Below are positions 1 through 12,542 of a stretch of 64,000 bases of DNA, piece by piece; within the stretch, counting starts at the first letter, position 1, and each line of letters opens with the position of its first letter. The DNA comes from Aquatica leii. Its lineage: Eukaryota; Arthropoda; Insecta; Coleoptera; Lampyridae. The notes under the pieces are model-generated. The model ran no database searches and had not been told where the DNA came from. It saw nothing but the letters and a program-made list of their open reading frames with translations. Position numbers and translations under genes: made by a program. The DNA lies in contig CM069432.1 of the NCBI GenBank assembly GCA_035610365.1, forward strand, positions 276,061,482 through 276,125,481. The letters are read 5' to 3'.

Positions 1-1338
1 GGTTTTATTTTGGCATTTAATATAACCGTATCCCAATCTTCAAGCTTTTCAGTTCTCTCCAACCGCATCCTTTTCTTTTCTATAAGAGCAAAATTAGTGT
101 CTTTGGTAGATATGAATGGTTCCTCATAGAAAATACATATTAAACAGAATCAAATATTTTCAATACATGGACCAATGTGTATAAAAAATTAACCATCACG
201 TAATTTTTATTTTGCCCAGGGCAACCATTGCTAAAAATAACTAACTTGTAATTGTGTATGTTATTTTTTAAATAATGTCACATTGATGTCACTTTGTTGG
301 CTCCTTTCTTTGCTTCATTTTCAAGATAAGTATACATGGCTGAGTTCATCTGTTCCCAGATCATGTATAGCAAATACGTTGTACCGCAGTTGCCGACTGT
401 AGAATACCGGATTCGATGGTATACGAGGTACCGGGAGGTTCTGCATGAAATAAAAGCTAATGCGCTTTAATTCAAAAAATGCCTCAGCTTTTCGAACTTC
501 TTTTTCTACTTCTACTTTGTTTTGGTCTTCTATATTTTTGTCAAAACTGTTAAGTTTCTGTGCAAATTAGTCACACACAGCAAAAATGTGTGATCTGGGA
601 AATCCTAATTTGATATTAAAATGAGCTCTAAAGATTTTCTATGTTTTGTATGAAATGTTTATTTGATATTTTTCCACAAACATACCATGCATATCTTTTA
701 GAGTAAGAAGCTCGGGCAAATAGTAGCAATTAGGGTTTTTGCGTCGCAAATTATCGAACTGTCTAGCAGGAAACGGTTTTATGTGAATTTATATCAAATC
801 AGTTATACAATCAGGAATCTTCTTAGGTCTATTATTATGGATGCTCCTTTTGTCTGTAGGAGAGGTACCAGTTATTAAAGAATCTCTAATTCGCCTTAGA
901 CGTGCATTTTTGATTCCATATAAGCTGAGAAAAACCTTTTTACAAACTTTGTTTTCACTTTCTTTATTTCAAATTTTATAGGTAAAAGGTGCTCCATAGG
1001 TTTCATTATAGTCGTCCTTTAAAGCACGTCTTCACATAATATGATTTATTGAAATCAAGCTAGCTAAATGCGAGTCTTGACTGTTTTTATCATCCATGTT
1101 ATTAAACTGTTTTAAAATCAAAAGCGTTTGTTTTTTAGAAAAATTAACAAAGCAATGATTTTTATTATTTTTATTATCAAAGCATGCTAAAGCCAATTAA
1201 ACAAGCTACGATACGTTTTCCTTTAATATTTTTATGCTCTTGACCTGGAACTTTAACTTGCTTAATCAGGGTTTCTTTCTTTATTTTATTTTCTTTTTTC
1301 TGTGGCCATTCAGTAGATATTTCATAATCATTTTCCAT
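1..1338 (-). pseudogene. Decayed transposon-encoded protein, runs off the left edge
   Basis: Read on the minus strand from an ATG at 1338, short open stretches follow one another in the order of a protein family common in arthropod transposons. Seen in order: a basic N-terminus ending near GKRIVAC; NFSKKQTLLILKQF and DDKNSQDSHLASLI (about 1150-1060); CKKVFLSLYGIKNARLRRI (about 940-890); a stretch ending YLPELLTLKDMHGMF (about 720-680); KKGANKVTSM (about 300); GCPGQNKN (about 235); and TNFALIEKKRMRLER (about 90-45). In relatives the GQNKN motif sits in a catalytic-looking core (usually DG.xGQNKN) and the IEKK motif follows it. Here N replaces the D before GCPGQNKN, and several stops and frameshifts separate the pieces, so it cannot encode a whole protein. 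The superfamily is not certain and no ends are visible. It resembles element C at 13.6-19.9 kb in overall architecture but is a different family. Confidence 0.6.
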
Positions 1339-2147
1339 GTTAAAGATCATTAATTAACTAAATAAACAGCACTAACGCTAAACAGGGAAAGGACCTATTC
1401 GGTATTAGAATGAAACGCGTTGGACGAAGTAGTATGTACAAGACTAACATTTATAAAGTAATAAATTTAAATGCGAGAAGGTATACGCTACACTAAGCAA
1501 TGTGCTTAAAGTAGATTGCTTAGTTACAGAAGTAAATTAACGAAGTAATACGATACTGATATTTTAGAAACAGGTGTGAGTCTTCTTTCGTCCCTTCTGA
1601 TTACATAAAACGAGGTAGATTTTACAGGTTACATATGCCGGAAACAGTCGGGTACAGAGACAGCATGGCAATTCCATGAAAATCGCTGAAAACATCGCTT
1701 AATTAACGCCAAATACCTAGAATACGTTTTCCCTAGCACTTTCAATGTAAAATAACACTCAGATACACGAACGTTCACAGCGGTTTCAAACAGGTAAAGA
1801 GCGAGTAAAATGACCGTTAGTTGCTATATCGCGTTTATCCCCACCTCCTATAAAGTAAATTGACAATCAGTAGCGGCGTATAAACAGTGCAACCGTGATT
1901 ATTACTTTAGAATAAATATTTTTTAAAAATACAAAATAACGACATGTAGCAGTTTAAACTAGTTTTGGTATACTTAGAACTACTGTATATTGTTTTCGCA
2001 ACTGAAGATATGTGTAAACTTGAGCCGGGCTCCAATACAAGCTTTTGTCTATACCATTTTCCATTCTACTAATTTATTTAAATCTATTATTTATTTACAA
2101 TTTTTTTTTACCTTTTACTACCTAAAATGACTGAAATATATATACAA
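1339..2147. other. AT-rich spacer, no gene seen
   Basis: No coding homology, RNA gene or clear repeat recognised. The left part may be the 5' flank of the minus-strand transposon remnant that starts at 1338. Confidence 0.5.
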
Positions 2148-2164
2148 TAGTGTGGTCCTTATTT
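2148..2164 (+). repeat. Left terminal inverted repeat of the hAT element
   Basis: TAGTGTGGTCCTTATTT. It pairs with 5578-5594 with one mismatch. Confidence 0.88.
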
Positions 2165-2519
2165 TTCGACTTTCGAAATATTATCGCGGCACCTTACCAT
2201 ACGATTCTCTACCATAAAATATGAAACCGTTTAATTTTTGGACATGATTTAAGGGTTGCTACCAGTAGCCAAACTTTAACAAAACATTGTATGTCCACTT
2301 CAACTATGAGTCTCTCTAATTGATTCCTGTAACTATATTTATATTTGATCATTATGTAAAGTAGAAAAAGCGTCATTAAGTAAGGTTCCCCGCCACTTTC
2401 CTGCCTATGCGCGTCGAGATTGAGCAGTGAGCTGGTTCAGCACTTCAGTTGGAGTTCAGTCATTAACGAAAGAACGCGCGCTTTTTCTTATAGAGCATAT
2501 AAACTTGTTTTGATTTACA

Positions 2520-5330
2520 ATGGCATCCACAAGTACCGGCGTCATTGTAGTTAATCACTGCCTAAAATAAACCCGCCAAAGTTGCCATCTATTAGTGAAG
2601 TATTACGTTTGTTTTTTTACTACAAAAACGAAGAAAGAAAAACCATTCTTGAATCTGCGACTGTAACTGTATGCGAAGTGATAGGTTTGTGAGAAAAAGT
2701 TAGTATACCGATAAGATTAAAAAAACATGTAATTAGTAAAATAAGAAAACACGTCAAGGAATGGCAGAATCTGAAAAAAAAATAAAGATAACAAGAAGAA
2801 ACGTTCCGAAGCATTAAAGAACAAAGAACAAAATTGGTAACAAAAATTAGAAGATTTATTTGATATTGCTCATTGTGATGTTTTAAGTATCATGACTGTT
2901 GAAGAGGACAAGCAATTTTTATTAGGACAACGAAAGAAAGGACGACAGGGTGTAATTGGTTCAGTAGATAGAAAAAGTTTAATGAAATGGAAGAAAACGG
3001 AAGAAAAAGAAGGACGTATTAAAAAACTGCGCGAACGTGAAAGCAAAAATATATCAGCTTTGACAGAAAAGGTTCTCCTTTCTTCGTCATCGTTCTCCAG
3101 TAGCGATGAAACAAGTGCATCTGATTTAAAAGTTGCATCAGAATCTCCGCAAGCGAAACCACCCCGTAAGCGAGCTCGAAAAGATATTTTTCATAGCCGT
3201 CGGTACCGTTTGAAAAATCGAAAAGCAGTAGCAAAGTCTCTGAAAACCGAGCTCAAACATGATTTGCCATTAACAATTCATTGGAATGGAAAGTTAATTG
3301 AAGATATTACTGGGCATAAAACTATAGATCGTCTGCCCATTTTGAATTCTGGGCATGGGATTGATCAACTTCTGGCGGGTCCAAAATTGGAACGTGGAAC
3401 AAGTAAAGCAATAAAATCATGGGGCTTGAGCGATAAAGTAAAATGTTTATGTTTTGACACTACAGCTATAAACACCGATTTGAAAAATGGAACATGCGTT
3501 CAATTGGAGAGAAAAATGGAGAAAGATATGATTTGGCTTCCTTGTCGCCATCACATTTTAGAAATTATGTTATCAGCTGCAGTGGATCAATCGCTCGGAC
3601 CGTCTAGTGGTCCTGATATTCCATTGTTCAAAAGGTTCAAGAACAATTGGTACAACATTGACCAAAAAGATTATAAAACAATAACTAATGACACTACTTC
3701 ATTCATCGAGGGAAATGTTGTCACTGACAGGATTTCATTTGCGCAAAAACAACTCCAAGTGCATCAACCTCGAGACGACTACAAAGAATTGTTACATCTC
3801 ACAATCATTTACTTGGGAGGAGTACCCGAAAAAAGTATTTCATTTAGGAGACCAGCTGCGCTACACCGGGCTAAATGGATGGCAAAAGCTTTGTACTGCT
3901 TGAAAATTTTCTTATTTAAACATCAGTTTCAACTGACAAAAACGGAAGAGAAAGTTGTGAGAGAAATATGCATTTTTACGGCGATAATATACGTGTGTCC
4001 GAAAAGTATGGAATATATTATACAGGTCAATAAATATGCACCTCCACATTTTGGAATTAATGTCCGCCACTTTTTTAATAATACTTTTCAAAATACATGG
4101 ATAGGCAGAAGAGGTACGATAGAATTGCCTGCTCGCTCGCCGGATTTAAGTCAACTAGATTTTTTTCTTTGGGGCTATATTAAAAGCAAAATTTATGTAA
4201 ATAGACCTGATAATGTTGAAGATTTGAAAAATCGCATTAGAGTTGAGATAAGAGCTATAACTCGAGATATGATTTCAAAAGCAATCGATGGTTTTAAAAA
4301 TCGAATTTACCACTGTCAAATTATGAATGGTTTACATTTTGAACATTTATTGTAAGTTTAGTTTAAATACATTTTTTTGTTATAACAATTTTATGTAAAG
4401 ATATTTAAAGTTTAATATTTGCTATTGTGACAGTGCATTCAATTGTTTCAATACTACATATTACGTACCTGATTAATACTGCTCAGTAAAATAAATTTGT
4501 TAGACATGTCCTTGTTTTTCTTGAAAATTTTTTGATGTAAAGGTATTCAAGTTTCATATGGTTGAAAAGAGAAAAAAAGACTCTATCAAATAAGTATAAT
4601 AAAGACGTGCCTTGCCATTTAAAAAAATGTAAGTGTTATTCGTTGCGATTTTGTTTACAGCAAAAATTTAAATTGATATCTCCCACGTGGTAGATAACTA
4701 AGTGATAAACAACTTTTATTTACAACTTTTTCGTGTAAAGTGCATATTTATCGACCTGTATAATACATTCTATACTTTTCGGACACACTGTATATAAAAT
4801 ACTGGTTTCAAGCCCCTGCCGGATGGTCAGCACCGAGAAACGACTTACAATTATTGAAAGACCTTAAAGACTTTGATAGGATAAACCCGGAAATTGCTAC
4901 TGGTGCTCTGAAGAAAATACTGGGCCGTTTGTGGTATTTGTCGGAAGAGCTGGTGTCTTTCGCATTTTTCGACGACAAACTTTCAGTTCAAGATAAGAAA
5001 CGAATGGTAGATCCACTAAAAATCGAAGGCACAAAAGATTGCCCAAAAAGAAAAAGCATTGATGTGGAACACATCCGCGAAAAGAAAATTGAAGACTTTG
5101 TGACGAGCAATTCCTTACGATTTTTCCAGATCATAGGGATCTCATCAGAGTTTTTGAATAAAGAGGTTGAAAGTTGGGTTGCAGATGCTGATTTTGAGGC
5201 GACAAAGAAAATCGTTCATTCTATGCGAGTAGTGAATGATGAAGAACAAAAGCAATATTTGCTTTTGTTGGTAAAAGATTATAGAAAAAAATACCCTAAC
5301 TCTAAGAATTCAACCCTTGAATTGCAGTAA
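2520..5330 (+). pseudogene. hAT-type transposase, broken
   Basis: The likely start is the ATG at 2520 (MASTSTGVIVVNH), which follows a plausible 5' leader. The reading is interrupted by a stop and frameshifts between about 2565 and 2810 and then runs open from about 2845 (EDLFDIAHCDVLSI). The ATG at 2892 is therefore an internal methionine, not the natural start. The open block has a Lys/Arg and Ser-rich linker, then a core with CFDTTAINTD near 3455, LPCRHHILEIML near 3540 (the C..H pattern resembles the second catalytic region of hAT transposases), and GPSSGPDIPLFKRF near 3600. At 3990 it runs into a mariner element. The transposase resumes after 4792 and continues to the stop at 5330, with the block at 4854-5330 including GRLWYLSEELVSFAFFD. 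Assignment to hAT rests mainly on the 8-bp target duplication and termini. Confidence 0.8.
3992..4790 (+). mobile_element. Tc1/mariner element, internally shortened
   Basis: Inverted repeats of about 50 bp lie at 3992-4042 and 4740-4790 (outer sequence GTGTCCGAAAAGTAT on the left), flanked by TA at 3990-3991 and 4791-4792. At about 0.8 kb it is shorter than a typical 1.3 kb autonomous element. It keeps only the C-terminal third of a transposase: APPHFGINVRHF, then PARSPDLSQLDFFLWGY with the third catalytic Asp of the mariner SPDL motif, then a C-terminal helical region ending HFEHLL at about 4352. The N-terminal DNA-binding part and first catalytic Asp are gone, so this copy is non-autonomous. 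It lies inside the hAT transposase and its frame fuses by chance with the hAT frame. Confidence 0.9.
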
Positions 5331-5577
5331 TACAAGATTTTAATATTTCAATGTATCTTTTTTGTAATAGTAACAATAATTTTGTATGCTAAACGTCCGG
5401 ATCAATAAATAAAATTTTCCAATTAATGTATAGTGTTTTTCGTAAAATTCAAACCTTGGTAGCAACCCCTAAATATTATTTTAAAATTGTGAAAAAATTA
5501 CTTGATTAGTTTCTTAAGGTATCTAACAAAATGATGTGATGCCCCGCTATATAAAAGCAAAAAAAATTTTTTGATTC

Positions 5578-5594
5578 AAATAAGGACCACGCTA
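5578..5594 (-). repeat. Right terminal inverted repeat of the hAT element
   Basis: AAATAAGGACCACGCTA, the complement of the left end with one mismatch. It is followed by the second copy of the 8-bp target duplication. Confidence 0.88.
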
Positions 5595-6179
5595 ACATAC
5601 AATATAAAAATACTTAAAATTGACGTATTGTCTGAAATAATGAAAATACTCCATTTAGAATACGTAATTAATTTTTTTATAATTTTCGTATACAACTTAT
5701 ACATTTTTACTTATAATATAAACTGAATTAGTACTTTAAATATATTTATTGTTTTTTAATTAATAAATTAAAACTGTTACTACTATTTTTTTTAGTAATT
5801 ATTTGATCTAGCAACGTTTAAATAATTGAACAGCACGTTGTAAATCATAGATTTGCAATTCCACGTTAATTAAATTAAACGGTCTTTTGTTGTTTTTTGC
5901 TTAAATTCATTTCAAATTGTAATTGTCATTTACATGCAAATATATATTCGTTGTTTGATAAAATTTTAATTGTACCAATTTTAGCAAAAATATAGAATTT
6001 AGAAATATTAAAAATTTGTATTGTTTCTGTAATTAAACGTTTGTTTTTAATAAATTATATTATGTGGCAATTTACAACATAGTTATAAACAAATATTGTG
6101 CTTTTTAAGTAGCTATTTTCCAACACGTGTAAAATATGTATTAAAGCACTCTACTTAAACCTAAAATTTGTAAAACGTC
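5595..6179. other. AT-rich spacer, no gene seen
   Basis: Very AT-rich sequence between the hAT element and the gypsy left LTR. Nothing recognised. Confidence 0.5.
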
Positions 6180-6396
6180 TGTAAAGAAAACCACCTTATC
6201 CATGTACAAGGCTCATGGGATACATCGGGTCTAAAGTTTTTTTTTAGCATTTGTCTAATTGCGAGATTTTATGATTCTTCTTTAATTTTTAAGTTGTTTT
6301 TGTTGTAGATATAAAATGAATTTGTCGAATAAAAACTTTAATTTTTACAGAAAAGCAATTAAGTCTTTGATTATAAAAGATATAAATAACATTATA
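6180..6396 (+). repeat. Left LTR of the gypsy fossil
   Basis: Matches the right LTR over CCATGTACAAGGCTCATGGG, TTTGTCTAATTGCGAGATTT, AATAAAAACTTTAATTTTTA and AAGCAATTAAGTCTTTGATT. It is shorter than the right LTR in the middle. Confidence 0.88.
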
Positions 6397-6428
6397 AAAT
6401 AACATCTTCTGCAAATATTTCACGAAAC

Positions 6429-7972
6429 ATGGAAAGATTAAGATTTGATTTTGTTGTAAAACCAACAGCAGATGCAAAATCAAACACCATATGCATAAAC
6501 TCGATAGCTACACCTAACGGACAGATTTTTAGAATACCAGTCGAGTTCCAACCTGGAAACTTGCATCAATTTATTACAAATACTCAAAACTATATCAAAG
6601 TAAGAAAATCATTAAATAAAATGTATCAAACAAGGAAAATATGGATAACTCTGACAGATGACATATAAAAAATATATTTGGATGAAGAACAAAACCTACA
6701 GTTTAACGATTTTTACTTGGAAGAAATTTTAGCAGAAACAAATAGTGCCTAGTGGCTCAAATGAATCATTTGAAAAATTGTTAAAGATGTTGCTTGAAGA
6801 TAAACAAATAAAATCAAAAACTCAAAATCTAGGAAAAATTGCAAAGGATTTTATGAAATTCAATGGCAGGAACTCAAACGTTTCCAGTGGATTAGGGATT
6901 TTAATAAAGAATGTGAACGTTTCCAAATCAATGAAGATAAAAAGAAAATTGAAATGCTAAAAAATTTTTTGGAATACTCTAGCATAGATTAGTACAGCTG
7001 CATGTTAATAAAACTTACAGTGGAATCAGAGTGACATAAATGGGAGAAACGTTTTTGTGAGACGTTTGCAAACAAAGGATGGTGGCCCATTAGACATAGT
7101 CTAGCTTTTAAATATCAAGCAGATTCGTTACTTGAGTATGCTTTAAAAAAAGAAAAATTGTTATTGGAAGTAAGAAAATCAATTGATACTGGGACACTAA
7201 TAGACCTTATAGCATTTGGTTTACCTAATTATGTGGCTGATAAATTTAACAGAGAAACTTTACAAGGAAGGGAAGATCTTTAGATCGAATTAGGAAGATT
7301 GGAACATTTTGTTGGGAAAAATAAATATGATAAAAAAGATAATATATATTCTGACAATAGATCAATAAAAATTGAGAAAAAAAACATGCCAAATCTGTGT
7401 CTGCGAGAAAAGAGGGATACGTTACTATCCAGAGAAAAATTGCTGGTTTAAAGAGAAAAATAAAAAAGTAGTTTTAAAATTTGTAAATAACTCAGAATTA
7501 GAAATTGAGCTGAACGAGGAAAATCCAAAAAACTAAAGTGCCACCATTAATAAAAGTAAAGTTAATATTAAATGATATTTTAAAGGTTTCGGGAATTTAT
7601 GATTCAGGTTCAAAATTGTTTCATTAATAAATACAAAATTATTGAAGATACAGCCAAAAGAAAATACAAATAATATAAAAAAACTTAACTTGAAAACTAT
7701 TAATGGTGAGAAAAAAACAAAAAGTATGGTAACATTAAAAATAAAAACTTACAATATTGTAACAAATATTGATGTTTTTGTAGTAGATAATGAAAGATCA
7801 TGCAATGTAACAATGCAAAAGAAAAGACGGTAACCTCAATTGAAGAGGATATGAGAAACGATAAATACTTAAAAAATGATAAATCAAAGATAATAAATGT
7901 CAAAATTCCTGATGTACTAGGTGACAAAAATAAAGAAGGATTTTTATTAAAATCTGAGGTGTTAAAACAAGA
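6429..7972 (+). pseudogene. Gypsy fossil: gag-like and protease regions
   Basis: Fragments of a gag-like protein start at 6429 (MERLRFDFVVKPTAD). Further on lie a cysteine-containing segment near 7390 and a retropepsin-like region near 7560-7800 with a DSGS active-site signature and a following NTKLLKIQP-type segment. This is a fossil part of the LTR element at 6180-24327 and is not functional. It is cut off on the right by the pogo element at 7975. Confidence 0.6.
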
Positions 7973-7974
7973 TA

Positions 7975-10900
7975 AGGTCTAGTTGGGTAACTGGGCGTAT
8001 GGGGTAACTGGGATGTATGTTTACTTCCATTGCATTTATAAAGTTGAATCTCCCGCCATTGAATTGTCAGTTGCCTTACCTAGTAGTACAAAAACCAAAC
8101 GGTGTCGAGTAGCACGTGTCGCAGAAAATATTATTTTATGAAAGTTCTTCAGATGGTCATAGTACAACATATTACACACGCTAAGTATTTTACTCTTGGT
8201 AAGTATTACATTTGAAAATTTTTGCATTTAAATGAATATGTGCTGTATTTGGAGATTATTCAACATAATGTCTGTGTTATTTTAAATGTTGGAATATAAA
8301 CAGTGTCACCAAAGTGTACCTTCCAGTTGCCCCTACTAAATTGCTCCCAGGGTAACTGGGCGTAATATGCATGGGCAACTGGAAGTTAACCCCCCAGTTA
8401 CCTTACATTTGTTTGACATCCATTTTTGTATTTTAGCAATCCAGTATGGCAAGAAACTACCAAAGAAAGACAACAAAAGGTGCAGATAGAGGGGTTTATA
8501 CAGAAGATGCATTAAAAAAAATGTTAAAAATAGCAACCTAACAATTTACGCAGCTGCACGACGATATGCTGTTCCAGAATCAACAATTCGTCATTATGCA
8601 AAAGAAACAAGGGGAGCAAAGGGTGTTGTAGCTAAGGAAGGAAAAGGTGGCGGAGGAGTATTCTGTATGAGTTCTGAAATTGAAGCTGAACTTGCGAGGA
8701 CCCTGAATCAAATGCAGAACTGGGGATATGGACTATCTCGTGAAGAAGTATTAGACATTGTGGAAATTTACGTTAAAAGGAATAAATTAAACACAAAGTT
8801 TAAAGATGGTAGACCAGGTGAGCAATGGTTTTTGAATATTTGTACCAGGAATAAATAATCTTTGAAAAAACCGGAAGGAGTTGAGGCGGTTACAAAAAAA
8901 CAAGAAAATCCCTGGACAATATACGGGTTCATAGATTTAGTCAAAAAAACAGTAGAGAACTTAAATTTAACGGGCAAACCCCACGTAATATATAATTGTG
9001 ACAAAACTTCCTTTTGCAATGACCCGTCAAAGACAAAAGTTTTGGGTAGTATAGGTTCTAAGTGTTCCAGAACCATTTTGTCTTGTGGTTGGGAAAACAC
9101 AACTGTTTTAGTTTGTTGTTCGGCTTCAGGGCAAAAACTGCCTTTACTTTCAATATTTAAAAGAAAGAATGTCATAGAGTCAATGATGCCTGAGAAATCC
9201 GATCCCTTAGATAAAACTGCTTTTGCTGCATCAAATAGAGACTGGATGACTGCAGCTATTTCTGCAAAATGGTTTAATAAATGTTTTATTCCTAACATTC
9301 TTTCTGAGCGCGCCGTGCTCCTTATTGTCGACGGTCACGTTTCCCATCTCACTTGTGATGTCATCAAAGAAGCAATGGATAACTATATTACAATTTTGAA
9401 ATTACCACCGCACTCAACACATATACTTCAACCGCTAGATGTAGGGGTATTTAAAGGAATGAAAAGCAGTTGGGACAAAGCGCTTTGTAAATGGCAGAAG
9501 ATGAATCCCAGGCGGAGAATTTCGAAGAGTGAGTTCGTTCAGATTCTTAACAAAGAATATAAAAACATGCCAAATAGTAATATAATCAATGCTTTTCGAG
9601 CTATCGGAATCTACAACGCTGAAACTGGTGCCCCTGATCGCAATCAACTACCGATAAATATTTTTTTGGAGTCGGACCCTAACAAGTATAGGAATCAAAA
9701 GAACAATTCTGTAAAAATTCCTACTACCACAGACAATAAGGCACAAAACGAGCCTACCGCTGATCCTATCGCTGGTCCATTTGAAGCATCCTCTACGTTA
9801 ACTCTTGAACCTATCCCTGGTCCATCTAATAAATCGCAAACGTTAACTGTGGTACCCTTATGTCAAGACTCCGAAATTTCTGATAAAGAAAAAACTTCTT
9901 CACAAGCTAATGACCAAAATATATCATTTAAGAATATTCTAACCCAAATACTATTATCAGGAAATAATACAAAACGTGACACTTAACCAAAAAGAAAAAG
10001 AATTTGACTAGGTGCAGAAATTATAACTTCTGTCAAATATTTTAAAAAGAAGCAAGAAGATGAAGACAGGAAAACATCAGAAACAAATAAAAAAATTAAA
10101 CAACAAGGTTCGAAAAGAAATATGGACAAACTTAAACTGGCAAGAAAAACGCCAAATACAGATGTTGGAAAAAGGAATTTGTCAGATTCCTCATAAGATA
10201 GTGACTCGTCTTTAGAAAAAGAAATTGAAAAAAAACTACATCGACGAAGAGGACGATTTAATAGATGAGAGCTAATATGACCTAGATGATATTAACATTA
10301 ACGGTTATTACAAGCCAGATGATTGCTACTAAGAGGTTAAGGATACAAATAAAGACACAGAGAAGGAATCAAGTGATCAATTAGAAGAACAAGATTTTGT
10401 TGAGTGTTGTTTCATTTACAATGAAGGTACCAAAAAGGAAACCAGAAAAGCGTTTGTCTTTCAAATTATTAAGGTATTCCACAACGACTATGAGGTGTCA
10501 TGTATGAGACAAAAAAATAAGTGTTATGTTTTCCCAAATGTAATCGACACCGCAATAGTTCCACGACATCGGATTTTACAAAAACTGCCGAAACCGATAG
10601 TGAAAAGGGGCAACTATCTATTTAAGATACTTAGTAAGTAAATTCGATACAGGGCAGTTCTTAAACGCGAGAATATATTTATGTTTTGTTATTTAAGTAA
10701 CACCTTAGGGTGATTTAATTTTAAGGATTTCTTATTGTACACGAATAGTTCTAGAAAAATACTTTTTTAATAGAATATGAAAGCATTTTATAACAGTGTT
10801 TTATTGCAACTGTGAACATTCCTATTGTCTTTTAGTTAAATAAAATAAAAATGTTCATGATTCTTTATTACTTACTATAACACTTTCCTGTTGCCCTACA

Positions 10901-11172
10901 TATTTTACTATGCAAATTCCCTATGAAATACCCCAGTACATTCCAGTTGCCCCTTTTTTGGGGTATCTGGGCGCAACGATTAGTAAAAATAAAAGACACC
11001 GCCATTTTGAAAAAGAATTAGCAATAAGCCTCTGCTTTACAGAGGTGGTTACTAAGATATATGTGTTGCCCTATGTTCGCCCAAGTTGACCAAAATTAAT
11101 AAATTAGTTCCAATGTCTACAATGTTTTAGAAGGTAGTTGTAAATTTACCTCCCAGTTAACCAAACTGACCT
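7975..11172 (+). mobile_element. pogo-family DNA transposon (pogo-1) inside the gypsy fossil
   Basis: Inverted ends AAGGTC..TTGGGTAACTGGG on the left and CCCAGTTAACCAAACTGACCTT on the right, flanked by TA at 7973-7974 and 11173-11174, the target used by pogo and other Tc1/mariner relatives. Subterminal copies of GGTAACTGGG occur at 7986, 8003 and 8351, with variants such as GGGGTATCTGGGCG near 10959; these may be transposase binding sites. The gypsy sequence continues on both sides. Length is about 3.2 kb with one transposase gene. Confidence 0.88.
8446..10641 (+). pseudogene. pogo-1 transposase, DD35D type, lightly broken
   Basis: The likely start is the ATG at 8446 (MARNYQRKTTKG), just after an intron-acceptor-like TTTTAG. 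A frameshift near the A-rich run at about 8510-8530 leads into a Psq-type helix-turn-helix (NLTIYAAARRYAVPESTIRH). The frame then runs on except for one in-frame TAA at 8856-8858. The 8862-9986 block holds the DDE core: YNCDKTSF (Asp at about 9000), LIVDGHVSH and LQPLDVGVF, the last two Asp being 35 residues apart. This transposase family cuts and pastes its own element at TA. After 9986 further lesions occur, and a C-terminal SH3-like segment is still readable at 10390-10640 (VFHNDYEVSCMRQKNKCYVF, then ILQKLPKPIV). All three catalytic Asp remain. Confidence 0.88.
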
Positions 11173-11182
11173 TACTAAAACC

Positions 11183-12542
11183 ATGAGTAAACGTGAAATA
11201 AATTTCAATGAACATATAAACTCAGATAGATTTAAAACATTAGTAAACTATTTAGATTTATACCAACAATCAGAAATTGATAAGTTGATAGAAAAATACA
11301 AACCGGTCTTTGCGAAAAATAAATATGACATCGGTATACTGTACGAGATTATGAAGCTTACATTGACTTGATGATAGATAAATATTGTTAAAATAAAAAT
11401 TTGATTGAGGATTCTTATAGCCCATTTGCTGCTCCAGTAACTCTAGCATATAAAAAAGAAGATGAAAGAAAAAGAAGACTGTGTATAGATTTCAGAGAAT
11501 TAAACAAAATTGTCGTCCCACAATCACCTTTTCCGTTGATTGAGGATTTAATGAGAAAAACTGTAAACTGTAAATATTTTTCTACTTTGGATATAAATTC
11601 AGCATTTTGATCAATTCCTTTAAAGATTCAAGATAGATACAAAACTGTATTTGTTACACAAGAAGGCCATTTCCAATGGACGTGCCTACCGTTTGGGTTA
11701 AAGACTGCTCCAGCCATATTTCAAAGAATATTGGGAAACATCATTAGAAAATATAAACTCTCTAGTTTTGCGGTAAATTTTATAGATGACATCTTAATTT
11801 TTTTGAAAACTTTTAAAGAGACTAATGGAGGCAATACGAACAGAATTTATAATTAAATTTTCGAAATGTTCTTTTGCAAATAATCACGCCAAATATTTAG
11901 GTCACATAATTGAAAACAATTTAATCAGACCTTTGAAAGATTATTTAACTCCTGTTAAAAACTTTCCACTTCCAAAAACAAAGGAAAATATACGACAATT
12001 CCTAAGTAAAGTAAATTTTCATCATAAATTGGTACCACACAGTGCAATTGTTCTGGATCCTTTACACAATTTATTACGGAAAGATGTAAAATTCATATGG
12101 TCAACAGAATGTAAGGAATCATTTGATAAAATAAAAGAATTGCTATGTTCAGAAACAATTATAAATATTTTTAACCCCGAATTACCAATAATGATTTACA
12201 CGGATGCTAGTATCAAAAGAATGGGAGCGGTGTTAAAACAAGAAGATAAAAATGGATACAGTAAGCCAGTTGCTTATTTTTCAAAAAAGTTAACCGAAGT
12301 TCAAAAAAAGCAGAAGGCAATATATATAGAATGTCCAGCAATAAAAGAAGCTGTGAAGTATTGGCAGCACTGGCTTATAAACTATTAGAAAATATGAACA
12401 TCAAGGCTAGAACTGACGAAGAACTAGGAGATTTGACATATTATTTATCCCAATATAATTTTAAAATTAAATATAACCCAGGAAAATTAAACCAAGAAGC
12501 AGACTGTTTAAGCAGAAACCCAGTTCTAAAACCTTATTACAA
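11183..12542 (+). pseudogene. Gypsy fossil: reverse transcriptase and RNase H
   Basis: Recognisable RT blocks include SPFAAPVTLAYKK, LCIDFRELNKIVVPQ and STLDINSAF (11425-11610), a palm segment near 11650-11800, and a connection and RNase H domain with IYTDASIKRMGAVLKQE near 12195 and a C-terminal NQEADCLSR near 12495. This is the pol core of the LTR element at 6180-24327. It is fossil and not functional, and the second pogo element interrupts it immediately downstream. Confidence 0.88.

Larger units (their letters stand above)
2148..5594 (+). mobile_element. hAT DNA transposon, decayed and split by a mariner
   Basis: The ends are 17-bp inverted repeats, TAGTGTGGTCCTTATTT at 2148-2164 and its complement with one mismatch at 5578-5594. 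They start TAGTG, fitting the hAT terminal consensus YARNG. The flanking 8-mers ATATACAA (2140-2147) and ACATACAA (5595-5602) match at 7 of 8 positions, which is the 8-bp target duplication expected of hAT. A second inverted pair lies inside: GGGTTGCTACCAG near 2253 and TTGGTAGCAACCCC near 5455. Without the mariner the element is about 2.65 kb. One target mismatch and several coding lesions indicate an old copy. Confidence 0.88.

Noticed and set aside
2892-4355. A single 487-residue gene
   Set aside because: It is a chance fusion of hAT and mariner transposase sequence; inverted repeats and a TA target mark the join at about 3990.
8768-9298. A 176-residue minus-strand frame
   Set aside because: Antisense to the pogo-1 transposase core, with no motif of its own.
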